DNA of 64,000 bases. Source: an uncultured Bacteroides sp. (GTDB lineage: Bacteria > Bacteroidota > Bacteroidia > Bacteroidales > Bacteroidaceae). A program made the translations under genes and the position numbers. Location of the stretch: positions 582,693-646,692 of the forward strand of contig USAN01000001.1 of the NCBI GenBank assembly GCA_900552645.1. Direction: 5' to 3'. A model generated the notes under the pieces. It did no database searches. It was not told where the DNA came from and saw only the letters and a program-made list of their open reading frames with translations. Below are positions 25,435-34,510 of this stretch, piece after piece. Within the stretch, counting starts at the first letter, position 1; each line of letters starts with the position of its first letter.

Positions 25435-27783
25435 TTAGTGAAATAACTGTTCAGGAGTAACAGGCTGAAATTTTGCTTCATCTGCTTTTCTTATCTTTAT
25501 TGATCCGTCATTCCATAATGAAGGCCATCCTCCTATTATATGACCAAGCAATACTACTTTAATTTCGTGCAGACCTTTAGATAATGCCATTGAAGAATCA
25601 TGACGCGAGAAACGTTTTACCTCTCCTTCATTGTTAATCAATAGCTTGCCATCAATCCATACTTGTTCGTTATCTGACGAGAAGTAATAAACTCCATCAG
25701 CTGGAATATTAATATATCCTGTAGCGATTGCACTATATTGCTCTACGCCACGCATGCTTTCTGTAGTCTTTACCTGACTGCGTATTTCACGAAGATTGTT
25801 TATCTTAAGATTCTTCCACTCTTTTGCATTTGCAAGATCGGCAGTTTTGAAATATGTGCCCATTGTCATCTTCATATCCAATCCAGGAGTAGCATTCGGT
25901 ACATTCTTTGCAGGCGAAAGAGTCTGCTTCTCTACTGTGATAGTACGAGTAGGACTCATCTTACCTGAAGGAAGCATAGTGCGTATCTTAAGTATTGTAC
26001 TTTCTTTAATGTTTATAGGTCCTGTATATTGTTTAGATCTTACATTAGGCTCAGTTCCATCAAGGGTATATACCATAGGATATGGACGTGAAACGGTAAA
26101 TTCAAGATTAGCTTCGTCTGTAAATGCAACGAAATTACAAGAACCGTTTGGCTGTTCAGGCTGTGGTATGTGATAGTTTATTCCATGAGCGTCAAGACGT
26201 ACATAAGCATCGTTTATACGACGTTCAAAATCTTTGTAATCCTTGTTGTCGAGTTTAGTCCATGCAATTTCGGCTACTGCAAGCAAGCGAGGATACATTC
26301 TGAACTCCATGATATCTGTATTGTACATATACTCCGACCAGTTGTTGCACTGTACGCCCTTTACAAAATTCTCTTTGCCCATAGAAACTAAAGTATCTGG
26401 TACCGGATTATAGTTGTAAACTTTTTCAAGAGTTGTAACTCCACCAATAGAAACAGGTTCAATCTTAGAATCGCCCTGGAAATTGTCGAGGTACATTCCA
26501 TTACCTGCAGGAGTCATTATTACGTCGTGATTTTGAAGTGCCGATGCAATACCTCCCTCTTCACCACGCCATGACATTACAGTAGCATTAGGGCTAAGAC
26601 CACCTTCAAGAATTTCGTCCCAACCGATTATTTTCTTGCCATGTTTAGCCAGAATCTTTTCCATTCTCTGAATAACGTAACTCTGAAGACGCTCTTCGGC
26701 AGTATGTTTGCCATCGGATTCAAGTCCTTCAGCCTTGATACGAGCTTGACACTTATCGCAATTTTTCCAGCTGGTTTTAGGACATTCATCACCACCTATG
26801 TGGAAGTAAGTACCTGGAAAAAGTGGAGCCATCTCTTCTACAACATCTTCGAGGAATTTGAACATGTCTTCTTTACCTGGACACATTACAATATCTTCAA
26901 CTCCCCATATAATACGAGGGGTAATTTCTTCGCCTTTGCAAGAAAGGTGTGGATAAGCAGCGATTGCAGCAAGTTCGTGTCCGGGAGTTTCGAGTTCTGG
27001 AATAACAGTAATGAACCTATCGGCTGCATATTTAACAATGTCTTTGATTTCTTCCTGAGTATAATAACCTTTATGTTCAGTTCCTTCGCCTTCAGTTCTT
27101 TTTGAACCTATTTCTGTAAGCTTAGGATATTTTTTTATTTCGATTCTCCATCCTTGGTCTTCTGTAAGGTGGAAGTGAAGTGTATTGATTTTGAAAAGAG
27201 CCATAACATCAATCTGTTTTTTTACATTCTCTACAGGAATGAAATGGCGGCATGGATCAAGCATGACGCCACGATATGCAAATCGTGGCGCATCATTGAT
27301 TGTTACACATGGTACACTCCAGTCTATGTTTACAAACTTAGTGTTGCTTTCTACTTGTGCAGGAAGTAATTGCATAAAACTCTGCATTCCGTAAAATAAA
27401 CCTTTAGGCGTTTTAGCCAAGATTTTAACACCTTTCTTAGTTACAGATAGCTTGTATTGATCTTCTTCATACATAAGTGCAGGATTCATGATCAATGTAA
27501 TGTTACCAAGTTTCTCTTTTTCCGTAAGATTAAAGTCGTAACCTGTAGAAACGTGTAGTTTTGAAGCAAAAAGCTCGGCGACAAGCTTTCCTTCGGGTGT
27601 GTTAGCGTATATCGTGTTGTTTTGTGTCAAACGAAAACTACCTTCGTGTTTCTCTATCGAAACCGGTCGCGGTATAATATTAATGTTTTCATTGGTACTG
27701 TGTTGTGGTACTATTGTTTTTGCATGTGAAGTATAGCTTCCAAATGCAAAAATAGTGCATACCATCAAAATCAATTTTTTCAT
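25435..27783 (-). CDS. GH20 beta-N-acetylhexosaminidase
   Basis: A 782-residue exported exo-hexosaminidase that removes terminal GlcNAc/GalNAc. The signal peptide ends near AHA/SHA-K (residue 21). An N-terminal GH20b domain (NIIPRPVSIEKHEGSFRL) is followed by the catalytic barrel with FHLTEDQGWRIEIKKYP and HIGGDECPKTSW, Asp332-Glu333 being the acid pair used in substrate-assisted catalysis. Then come a chitobiase C-terminal-like segment (YTLDGTEPNVRSKQYTGPI) and a PA14-like domain at about 630-760 (GVYYFSSDNEQVWIDGKLLI). It is not in the SusCD operon but could finish glycans released by the GH18 enzyme 12 kb away. That link is inference. Confidence 0.95.
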   Translation of the reverse strand: MKKLILMVCTIFAFGSYTSHAKTIVPQHSTNENINIIPRPVSIEKHEGSFRLTQNNTIYANTPEGKLVAELFASKLHVSTGYDFNLTEKEKLGNITLIMNPALMYEEDQYKLSVTKKGVKILAKTPKGLFYGMQSFMQLLPAQVESNTKFVNIDWSVPCVTINDAPRFAYRGVMLDPCRHFIPVENVKKQIDVMALFKINTLHFHLTEDQGWRIEIKKYPKLTEIGSKRTEGEGTEHKGYYTQEEIKDIVKYAADRFITVIPELETPGHELAAIAAYPHLSCKGEEITPRIIWGVEDIVMCPGKEDMFKFLEDVVEEMAPLFPGTYFHIGGDECPKTSWKNCDKCQARIKAEGLESDGKHTAEERLQSYVIQRMEKILAKHGKKIIGWDEILEGGLSPNATVMSWRGEEGGIASALQNHDVIMTPAGNGMYLDNFQGDSKIEPVSIGGVTTLEKVYNYNPVPDTLVSMGKENFVKGVQCNNWSEYMYNTDIMEFRMYPRLLAVAEIAWTKLDNKDYKDFERRINDAYVRLDAHGINYHIPQPEQPNGSCNFVAFTDEANLEFTVSRPYPMVYTLDGTEPNVRSKQYTGPINIKESTILKIRTMLPSGKMSPTRTITVEKQTLSPAKNVPNATPGLDMKMTMGTYFKTADLANAKEWKNLKINNLREIRSQVKTTESMRGVEQYSAIATGYINIPADGVYYFSSDNEQVWIDGKLLINNEGEVKRFSRHDSSMALSKGLHEIKVVLLGHIIGGWPSLWNDGSIKIRKADEAKFQPVTPEQLFH

Positions 27784-28055
27784 GATAAAATTTATTATAA
27801 AGGTTAGTAAATAGTAATTATACTATCATTATCAATTCATTGTGCAAGTTAGTAAAAAAATGAATATGCACAAAATAATTAAGAAAGTAGGCCGAATATA
27901 ATAAAATAATTTAGTAAAAACAGGCCTTTAAATAATATATTTTATGAGTATTGCTTGAATTTGATAAAATATATAATTGTTTTATCTCGGGATCGTTGTA
28001 AACTTTATGATAGAATTGTTATTGTTTTATGAATAATGTTGATGTATTTAAACAT
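27784..28055. other. Divergent intergenic region
   Basis: AT-rich gap between divergent GH20 (-) and DUF4286-ruvC (+). A minus-strand TAACTTGC near 27845 is one base off the -7 consensus and could serve GH20. Nothing else stands out. Confidence 0.5.
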
Positions 28056-28063
28056 TAATTTTG
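28056..28063 (+). promoter_or_regulatory. Putative -7 box for the DUF4286-ruvC-uxuA operon
   Basis: TAATTTTG matches TAnnTTTG. It overlaps the first possible ATG of the longest frame (28061), showing that the true start is the later ATG at 28127. Confidence 0.5.
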
Positions 28064-28126
28064 TTTATAGATTTGTTATTAAATCTATTAATAATTACTT
28101 TTGAGAACTATATAAAAATAAAGAAT

Positions 28127-28432
28127 ATGCTTATTTATAACACTACATATCAGATAGGTATAGCTGATGCACGTAATTTTGCAATATGGATAACCGAGTC
28201 GTATATCCCTAAAGTTGAAGAAAATGGAATTTTGAAAAATTCTCGCTTCTGTCAGATACTCAGCCATAAAGAACAAGATAGCGAATGCTTTTCTCTTCAG
28301 TGGGAAGTTGAAAATTCTGCAGAACTTCATAAATGGCATACATCACAAGGTATTAAACTTAATGATGAGATGATGCAGATATTTAAAGATAAGGTGGTAG
28401 GATTTTCTACTTTAATGGAGGTGATAAAGTGA
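28127..28432 (+). CDS. DUF4286 family protein
   Basis: A 101-residue protein from the chosen start MLIYNTTYQIG. It fits the DUF4286 family, a ferredoxin-like small protein common in Bacteroidota (the ALIYNTTY-like opening, AIWITESYIPKV and a C-terminal SFMEVIK-like TLMEVIK). Function is unknown. The stop overlaps the GTG start of ruvC (GTGA), so translation is coupled. A -7 box at 28056 excludes the longer start at 28061. Confidence 0.75.
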   Translation: MLIYNTTYQIGIADARNFAIWITESYIPKVEENGILKNSRFCQILSHKEQDSECFSLQWEVENSAELHKWHTSQGIKLNDEMMQIFKDKVVGFSTLMEVIK

Positions 28433-28998
28433 TAAAACCTGTAAAGGAAAAGATTATTTTGGGTATTGATCCTGGTACTACTATAATGGGATATGGTCTT
28501 CTGAAAATAACAGGAGTAAAGCCTCAGGTAATAACCATGGGAGTAATTGATTTAAGAAAGTATGGAGATCATTATTTAAAGTTAGGACGTATTTTTGAAC
28601 GTGTAACTGGTATTATAGAGGCTTATTTGCCTGATGAATTGGCTATAGAGGCTCCTTTCTTTGGAAAGAATGTACAGTCTATGCTTAAATTAGGACGTGC
28701 ACAAGGCGTTGCAATGGCTGCAGCTATAAGTAGGCAGATTCCTATTACCGAATATGCGCCTTTGAAAATAAAGATGGCTATAACTGGCAATGGTCAGGCC
28801 AGTAAAGAGCAGGTTGCAGATATGTTGAAGCGAATGTTGCACATACCCGAAAGTGAGATGTTGCCTTATATGGATGCTACAGATGGATTGGCTGCTGCTT
28901 ATTGTCATTATCTGCAGATGGGACGTCCTACTATAGAAAAAGGATATTCCAGTTGGAAGGATTATATAAATAAGAATCCTGATAAAATAAAAAAATAA
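28429..28998 (+). CDS. ruvC: Crossover junction endodeoxyribonuclease RuvC
   Basis: Holliday-junction resolvase of 189 residues. The four acidic catalytic residues are visible: Asp14 in GIDPGTT, Glu74 in AIEAPFFGKN, and Asp149 and Asp152 in YMDATDGLAAAYCH. The start is GTG at 28429, preceded by a GGAGG Shine-Dalgarno-like sequence (28416-28420), which is rare in this phylum, and overlaps the upstream stop by 4 bases. The neighbours are DUF4286 and uxuA; ruvA and ruvB are elsewhere. Confidence 0.96.
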   Translation: MIKPVKEKIILGIDPGTTIMGYGLLKITGVKPQVITMGVIDLRKYGDHYLKLGRIFERVTGIIEAYLPDELAIEAPFFGKNVQSMLKLGRAQGVAMAAAISRQIPITEYAPLKIKMAITGNGQASKEQVADMLKRMLHIPESEMLPYMDATDGLAAAYCHYLQMGRPTIEKGYSSWKDYINKNPDKIKK

Positions 28999-29014
28999 TT
29001 TATTTAATAGTATT

Positions 29015-30193
29015 ATGAAAAAAACATGGCGTTGGTTTGGGAAGAAAGATAAAATAACTCTTCCAATGTTAAAGCAGATAGGAGTAGAGGGAATTGTTAC
29101 TTCTCTTCATTCTGTGAAAAATGGAGAGGTGTGGCAGCTAAGTGACATACTCGAACTTAAGGACTATATAGAATCTTATGGTCTAAAATGGTCGGTTGTA
29201 GAGAGTCTTCCCGTAAGTGAGGCTATAAAATATGCAGGAACTGATTGCGAACGATTAATCGATAATTACAAGGAGAGTCTGGTTAATCTTGGAAAGGCGG
29301 GAATAAATACAATCTGTTATAATTTTATGCCTGTGATTGACTGGATACGTACCGATTTGCAGCATAAATGGAATGATGGTACTACGTCATTGTATTTCGA
29401 TAAAATTCGTTTTGCTTATTTTGACTGTAAAATACTAAACCGCGAAAATGCATATAAGGATTATACCGAGTATGAACTTAAGCAGATTGAAGAGCTTGAT
29501 AAGACAATTACACAATCCGAGAAGGATGAACTTATTGATACTGTTATTGTAAAGACTCAGGGATTTGTTAACGGAAATATCAGTGAAAGCGATGCTAATC
29601 CTGTAGAGTTGTTCAAATCATTGCTTTCTCTTTATGACGGAATTGACAAAGAACAGTTGCGCAAAAATCTTAAAGACTTCCTTAATGCCATAATGCCTGT
29701 ATGCAATGAATATAATTTGAATATGTGCATTCATCCCGATGATCCTCCAATGGCTGTACTTGGGTTGCCCCGAATAGTAACGAATGAGGAAGATATAGAC
29801 TGGATACTTAAATCTGTCGATAACCCTCATAACGGACTTACATTCTGTGCAGGTTCTCTAAGTGCAGGAATTCATAATGAAGTGCCCCAGTTGGCAGCAA
29901 GATTTGTAAATCGTACTCACTTTGTACATTTAAGGAGTACAAATGCTTTTAAAAATGGCGACTTTATCGAGGCGTCACATTTGGCAGGTCGTGCTCATCT
30001 TACAGAAGTAATAAGAATTTTTGAAAAGAATAATTCCAATATTCCAATGCGGGTAGATCATGGAAAGAATATACTTGATGATGCCGAAAAAGGGTATAAT
30101 CCCGGTTATTCCTTCCTTGGACGAATGCTTGCATTTGCCCAAGTAGAAGGAATGATGACGGTGATAGACGAAGAACTAGAATTTGAATCCTAA
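29015..30193 (+). CDS. uxuA: Mannonate dehydratase
   Basis: A 392-residue enzyme converting D-mannonate to 2-keto-3-deoxygluconate in glucuronate catabolism. Family features: the opening KKTWRWFGKKDKITLPMLKQIGVEGIVTSLH, MCIHPDDPPMAVLGLPRIV (metal ligands), FCAGSLSAG, HFVHLRSTNAF, and the C-terminal RVDHGKNI and NPGYSFLGRMLAFAQVEGM. It follows ruvC by 16 bases. Its 3' end overlaps the convergent patatin-like gene by 18 bases. No other uronate genes lie beside it. Confidence 0.96.
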   Translation: MKKTWRWFGKKDKITLPMLKQIGVEGIVTSLHSVKNGEVWQLSDILELKDYIESYGLKWSVVESLPVSEAIKYAGTDCERLIDNYKESLVNLGKAGINTICYNFMPVIDWIRTDLQHKWNDGTTSLYFDKIRFAYFDCKILNRENAYKDYTEYELKQIEELDKTITQSEKDELIDTVIVKTQGFVNGNISESDANPVELFKSLLSLYDGIDKEQLRKNLKDFLNAIMPVCNEYNLNMCIHPDDPPMAVLGLPRIVTNEEDIDWILKSVDNPHNGLTFCAGSLSAGIHNEVPQLAARFVNRTHFVHLRSTNAFKNGDFIEASHLAGRAHLTEVIRIFEKNNSNIPMRVDHGKNILDDAEKGYNPGYSFLGRMLAFAQVEGMMTVIDEELEFES

Positions 30194-32395
30194 GTTGATA
30201 TAGAAATTGAACTTATCGGCATGGTTAGCATAGTTAAGTGAAGCTTCTAGCGGTCCGAACATGCTATCTATGCCGTATCCTACTCCGCATCCCCACATTG
30301 TATCCGAATTGAACATGTTCTTTACTTTATTTCCGCTAAAGGCATAATTAGTAGTTAGCGAAAGATAATGTATTCCTCCCATTCTCTGTCTGAACTTCAA
30401 ACTACCTATAAGGAGTGAATTGTCCATTACTTCAATGTTATTTATTCCTGCAAATGGAAGTTGCTGTGGAAGAAAACGAGCAATTACATCTCCACCCATC
30501 ATGTTAAGTTGCGAGAAAGGTATGTTGTCTCCAATCAAGAATCGTCCTCCAATGAAGGGAAGTATTTTAAAACGGTTGCTTACGGAAATAACACTTTCGA
30601 ATGTACCTTCTATTGCCGAAAATGGAGTGTTGTCATCATACTGAAAAAAGTTGTCTGTATAAAGGATATACGATCCTCTAGCTGAAAATCCTTTCGCAGG
30701 GAAATATGGCTTGTCGAGATTGTCATAATGTAGTTTTGCGAAATAATCAAAGAAATGCTCTGTCTTTATATTATAATTTATAGTTGCATCGGATGATAAT
30801 GCTTTATCATAATCATATAATTCATATCTTGCTCCGACACTGAATTTAAGGTTCCTGAACCATACGTCGGTAAACGAGACTTCGGCCATATGATATCTGC
30901 ATGTTGTATTATGTGTGCGATCGCCATAATGGTAATAGTCTAGATTGTTATATTTAAACATGTAGGCCATGTTCCATCTTTTAAGTGGAGAAGGTTCGAG
31001 CGAATAATCAATGCGTGCCTCATACCTTTTTCCTAATCGTCCTGTAAGCGACAATGATGATGGGATTTTGGTATTGAAGTTGTTTATAACGTTTATCAAT
31101 ATACTGGCCACCTCTTCAGAATCGAATCTGAACCCAACGTTAAGCATGTTTTCGTGCTTTTTAGTAAGAGTGAATACCAGATTGTAGTTGCCATCTTCTG
31201 ATTCAGGCAGACTGAAAGTGGCATTTGCATATCCCATGTTAGAACATAGAAGTGCTGTTGTACGCTCTATCTGGCGTATACTTAATTCTGAATGTTCCTT
31301 AAGATCGCATTCCCTTAAAAGCCATTTCTTTTCCTTTACCTTATTGCCATCGAATATAATTTTGTTTACAAATACCTTTCTGTCTGTTGTATAAGGATAT
31401 GCCGGGGGTGGAGTAGGAATGAAAGTGCTGTCAAGTCCTAGTTCTTTCTTCAAAGCATAAAGTGCATCTATCTGACTCATTGCAGCCTCCTTGCCACGCT
31501 GTATAAGCGTATCTATTGCATTTGGGGTAAAGCTGGCTGCCGAATATCCCTCTACGTTTACTTTTATTACAGTATTAGTCTCCTTTAGATTCTTTTTATA
31601 TAAATCCTCTCCCATAAGATTTACGAGTTGGCCTATAATGCTACTTGCCGATGTTAGTTCCGATGCTCCCTTAAGTTCGCTCTGTACATCAACTCCTATT
31701 ACTATATCAGCACCCATTTTCTTGGCAACATTTACAGGGTAGTTGTTTATTACGCCACCGTCAATAAGTACCATACTATCTATTCTAACCGGAGTAAATA
31801 CAGCAGGTATTGCCATACTGGCACGCATGGCCTGAGATAGTATACCACTATGAAAGTCTACTTCCTTTCCTGTGGCTATATTATCCGATACACATGCAAA
31901 GGGTACCGGAAGTTTATTGAAATCAATGGAGTCATGATACCCAATAGTTAGCTCGCTGAATAGATTTGAAAGATTTTGCCCTTTTATAAGTCCACCTCCG
32001 GGTCTTAGTTTCATTGATGGACCGAAGGGTAAAGAAATGAAATATTTTTCGGCTGCCTCACGTTCTTCCATATTTTGGTCGGCACGTGGTATTTTGTCGC
32101 TTAACAGTAGCTGCCAGTTCTGTTTCTTTACCATGCTGTCAAGTTGTTCGGGAGTGTACCCTATAGCCGACAATCCGCCTATAATAGAACCCATGCTGGT
32201 GCCTACGTAAAAATCTACAGGGATTCCAACTTTTTTTATAACTTCAAGTGCTCCGATATGAGCCATTCCTTTAGCTCCACCACCACTAAGTACAACGGCC
32301 ACAGTTTTACGTTTGGCGTTTGGCTGTGAATACAAGTATTCTGAATGAATAAAAAGGAATAATAACGATATAACAAAAGCAAGTCTCTTTACCAT
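30176..32395 (-). CDS. Patatin-like phospholipase with C-terminal beta-barrel
   Basis: A 739-residue protein with a signal peptide (to about residue 24), then a patatin domain at about 30-240: oxyanion loop LSGGGAKGMAH (37-47), nucleophile Ser67 in GTSMG, and the catalytic Asp212 in DGG. A POTRA-like segment (about 330-420: KIIFDGNKVKEKKWLLRECDLKEHSELSIRQIERT) leads to a BamA-type outer-membrane barrel ending in NFYINLGFKF. The architecture matches the PlpD/FplA-like type V autotransporter phospholipases, here likely facing the outer membrane. The tail overlaps uxuA. Lipid substrate unknown. Confidence 0.9.
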   Translation of the reverse strand: MVKRLAFVISLLFLFIHSEYLYSQPNAKRKTVAVVLSGGGAKGMAHIGALEVIKKVGIPVDFYVGTSMGSIIGGLSAIGYTPEQLDSMVKKQNWQLLLSDKIPRADQNMEEREAAEKYFISLPFGPSMKLRPGGGLIKGQNLSNLFSELTIGYHDSIDFNKLPVPFACVSDNIATGKEVDFHSGILSQAMRASMAIPAVFTPVRIDSMVLIDGGVINNYPVNVAKKMGADIVIGVDVQSELKGASELTSASSIIGQLVNLMGEDLYKKNLKETNTVIKVNVEGYSAASFTPNAIDTLIQRGKEAAMSQIDALYALKKELGLDSTFIPTPPPAYPYTTDRKVFVNKIIFDGNKVKEKKWLLRECDLKEHSELSIRQIERTTALLCSNMGYANATFSLPESEDGNYNLVFTLTKKHENMLNVGFRFDSEEVASILINVINNFNTKIPSSLSLTGRLGKRYEARIDYSLEPSPLKRWNMAYMFKYNNLDYYHYGDRTHNTTCRYHMAEVSFTDVWFRNLKFSVGARYELYDYDKALSSDATINYNIKTEHFFDYFAKLHYDNLDKPYFPAKGFSARGSYILYTDNFFQYDDNTPFSAIEGTFESVISVSNRFKILPFIGGRFLIGDNIPFSQLNMMGGDVIARFLPQQLPFAGINNIEVMDNSLLIGSLKFRQRMGGIHYLSLTTNYAFSGNKVKNMFNSDTMWGCGVGYGIDSMFGPLEASLNYANHADKFNFYINLGFKF

Positions 32396-32530
32396 ATTTT
32401 TATAATTATCTTTTTCTTAAACAAATTTTATACAAATATGGTTTTAATAATTATATATTGCAAATGTTATTCAAAGAAGCACAAATAAAATGGAGATAGA
32501 GGATATTATTAAGGTGAAATGTATCAATTG

Positions 32531-32581
32531 TATATAGAAAGAAGTTGTATGATACTGTATCATACAACTTCTTTCTATATA
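32531..32581. repeat. 51-bp near-perfect palindrome
   Basis: Bases 32531-32554 are the exact reverse complement of 32558-32581, and the middle CTG also starts a C-G pair, so the arms extend to the centre. GTTTTTGG follows on the + strand. The palindrome sits 37 bases beyond the stop of the minus-strand gene at 32618. It may act as its terminator, although no T run follows in that direction. Confidence 0.9.
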
Positions 32582-32617
32582 GTTTTTGGATAAATAATAA
32601 GATATAGTTGCATCTTA

Positions 32618-33079
32618 TTATTCTATTTTAAGTACTTTTTGTTTGAAATACTCTAATATGTTTTCTGTAAATTTGCTAAATGATTTCTTTATAGCATTGT
32701 TTGCTTTATCGGTAACGCTTTCTGATTCTAGCTTATAGTTACTCTTTATCTCTTCTCTCTTTTCTAATTGCAGTGAGATTTTATTAATATGTATTAATTG
32801 AGCATTGTATATTCTGGTTATCTTTTCTACTCCCCGGTTAGTAACGGCTAAAGTTGAATTGATTCCATTGTTCATAATATTTATAGGAAGATAGTGTATT
32901 CCTTTGTCTAGACTGACTTCTATATTGTTTCCGGCCAATTTCTTTATTCCCTTGAAAGTAACAGATTTGTTGTGTAGATTAAAATCTACCAGTGCATTAT
33001 CATTCTTACATTTGCTATTTATAAGTAATGCAGCAAATCCTGTCATAGATACAAATACAATAAATAAAATCGTTTTCAT
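32618..33079 (-). CDS. Small exported hypothetical protein
   Basis: I do not recognise this family. The protein has 153 residues from the ATG at 33079, with an N-terminal hydrophobic segment (ILFIVFVSMTGFAALLI) followed by NSKC, which could be a signal anchor or poor lipobox. The rest is Lys/Asn-rich with a helical C-terminal half. A -7 box at 33104-33111 overlaps the longer start at 33106, so the shorter start is preferred. It is monocistronic and points toward the palindrome at 32531-32581. Confidence 0.6.
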   Translation of the reverse strand: MKTILFIVFVSMTGFAALLINSKCKNDNALVDFNLHNKSVTFKGIKKLAGNNIEVSLDKGIHYLPINIMNNGINSTLAVTNRGVEKITRIYNAQLIHINKISLQLEKREEIKSNYKLESESVTDKANNAIKKSFSKFTENILEYFKQKVLKIE

Positions 33080-33103
33080 TTTAGGAACATATTTTATGAA
33101 GTA

Positions 33104-33111
33104 CAAAAGTA
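33104..33111 (-). promoter_or_regulatory. Putative -7 box for the small exported protein
   Basis: Reads TACTTTTG on the minus strand, 25 bases upstream of the ATG at 33079. Confidence 0.5.
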
Positions 33112-33351
33112 ATATGTTAATTTTATAAAAACAATTAATGAGCTAGTTATTTTTTTTAGATTTGCAATATATTATGTTGAATTACTATAATATTGACTAT
33201 ACATTCACTAAATATGTATTCATAAATATATAGGATGCAGATTATAAATGTGTTTTTATTTCTTTGAAGTTGTTTTAATGATGTATGTACTTATTATCTA
33301 TTTTATAATCTCAACTTCATTAAACCATTTGGTCTACAAAATGATTCCAAT

Positions 33352-33501
33352 CTACATTTGGCCGACCCGAAATAAGTCGTCTATCTCATAATCGGTTTTA
33401 ATATATCTTGCTATACGATTCTGATTGACTGCTATAAAAATCGGGAATGAACCTTTTGCGGTTTGACGTGATTTTATCACGACTAATTTTAGTGATGCCA
33501 T
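33352..33501 (-). pseudogene. N-terminal stub of a Bacteroidota tyrosine integrase
   Basis: A 49-codon frame (stop TAG) translating as MASLKLVVIKSRQ, then KGSFPIFIAVNQNR and ARYIKTDYEIDDL. This matches the pattern of the N-terminal arm-DNA-binding domain of tyrosine recombinases carried by Bacteroidota phages and conjugative elements (Lys-rich strand, G-x-x-P-I-x-I-x-V, N/H-x-R, Y-I-x-T-x-Y). The SAM-like core domain and the catalytic domain are absent; the frame ends abruptly and no continuation was seen in other frames. It lies 142 bases past the 3' end of tRNA-Arg, the usual place for an integrase of a tRNA-targeted element. I read it as the relic of a lost integrative element. Confidence 0.6.
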
Positions 33502-33512
33502 AATCTTTTAAT

Positions 33513-33536
33513 TTTCGACAAGCATTTCGACAAGCA
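33513..33536. repeat. Tandem 12-bp repeat upstream of integrase stub
   Basis: TTTCGACAAGCA occurs twice, head to tail, without a mismatch (33513-33524 and 33525-33536), 12 bases before the stub ATG. Such repeats next to an integrase gene can be arm-type binding sites; here this is only a suggestion. Confidence 0.7.
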
Positions 33537-33601
33537 AATGCGCTCAATAGTGGGAAATATTGCCGTTTTTTTAAAAGATATGCAGATTATAAGAGGTATA
33601 A

Positions 33602-33634
33602 AAAAGGCTGTAAATGTTTGATTTACAGCCTTTT
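33602..33634 (-). terminator. Terminator of tRNA-Arg
   Basis: A perfect 14-bp stem AAAAGGCTGTAAAT / ATTTACAGCCTTTT with a 5-base loop, 9 bases past the tRNA 3' end, with a T-run on the minus strand. Confidence 0.85.
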
Positions 33635-33642
33635 GTTATTAG

Positions 33643-33716
<74 letters not shown>

Positions 33717-33733
33717 ATCCTTGTTTGCGGTTG

Positions 33734-33741
33734 CAAAGGTA
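33734..33741 (-). promoter_or_regulatory. Putative -7 box for tRNA-Arg
   Basis: Reads TACCTTTG on the minus strand, 18 bases upstream of the mature tRNA 5' end. Confidence 0.55.
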
Positions 33742-33772
33742 GTGCTTTTTTTGAATTATCCAAAGATTCTGA

Positions 33773-34510
33773 TTACTTTTTTCTAATAATATTTTTACTT
33801 AAAACTGTAAATATTTGAAAAAGAGGTAAATAACATGCTATTTGAAATGCAATATTTATTCCATTTTCAGAAATACCTATTGATTGTAATAAATCTGAAT
33901 ATATAAGAGATGAGAAAAATTGTACTATAAAAAAAAGTGTAATGAAATAATCGGCGCACGAAACATATAAAAAAGTCATTCCACGAATTATATCTTTGTC
34001 GTTCCGGAACTTTCCTGATGTATATCCATAAGCAATTCCGGTAAGTCCAAAGCCAAAGGAAATAATATAGTATATGCCCGAGAGGAAAGGAGAATTGATT
34101 AGAGTACCAGTAACACTCTTGAATATAGCAAAAGGTGTAAAGGTTGTAAGGAATATAAGAAATATATAAATGATAGCCGAGACCAAAGTAAATATAAGCG
34201 AGCGGCGCTCTTTTCGGGTTAGGGTGCTAGTAGAAAATAATAATTTATGTATAGCATTTATAACTCCCGAATAGAAGAAAAGTCCTACACCTATAAATAA
34301 GATCATTACTATACCTAATGCCGGGGCATTAATAAAGTTTGGAAGAGAACTCCTCAATTCCCAACGAAGACCGTCGGGGTTGAGAAGACTGTGTATATTT
34401 CCTATTCCATATGCATTGCCTATCCACGAGAAAAGAGCCGTTATAAGTGTAGCTATAAAGAATATAGTTGCTACATGTGGTATATAGAATTTACTCTTCA
34501 TCGGGTTCAA
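33773..34510 (-). CDS. Six-helix membrane protein of a sensory operon
   Basis: A 245-residue integral membrane protein with about six hydrophobic segments (for example IFFIATLITALFSWIGNAYG, ALGIVMILFIGVGLFFYSG, YYIISFGFGLTGIAYGY). The stretch at about residues 40-72 (LLNPDGLRWELRSSLPNFIN followed by a glycine-rich helix) recalls the start of AbgT-type transporters, but the protein is only half that length, so this is a weak hint. The start overlaps the response regulator gene by 20 bases (11 if the second Met is used), so it belongs to that operon. It may sense or respond to the same signal; its function is unknown. Confidence 0.7.
   Translation of the reverse strand: MNPMKSKFYIPHVATIFFIATLITALFSWIGNAYGIGNIHSLLNPDGLRWELRSSLPNFINAPALGIVMILFIGVGLFFYSGVINAIHKLLFSTSTLTRKERRSLIFTLVSAIIYIFLIFLTTFTPFAIFKSVTGTLINSPFLSGIYYIISFGFGLTGIAYGYTSGKFRNDKDIIRGMTFLYVSCADYFITLFFIVQFFSSLIYSDLLQSIGISENGINIAFQIACYLPLFQIFTVLSKNIIRKK

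Noticed and set aside
26641..27105. 154-codon + strand frame opposite GH20
   Set aside because: Phe/Ser-rich translation opposite the conserved catalytic barrel; a shadow frame.
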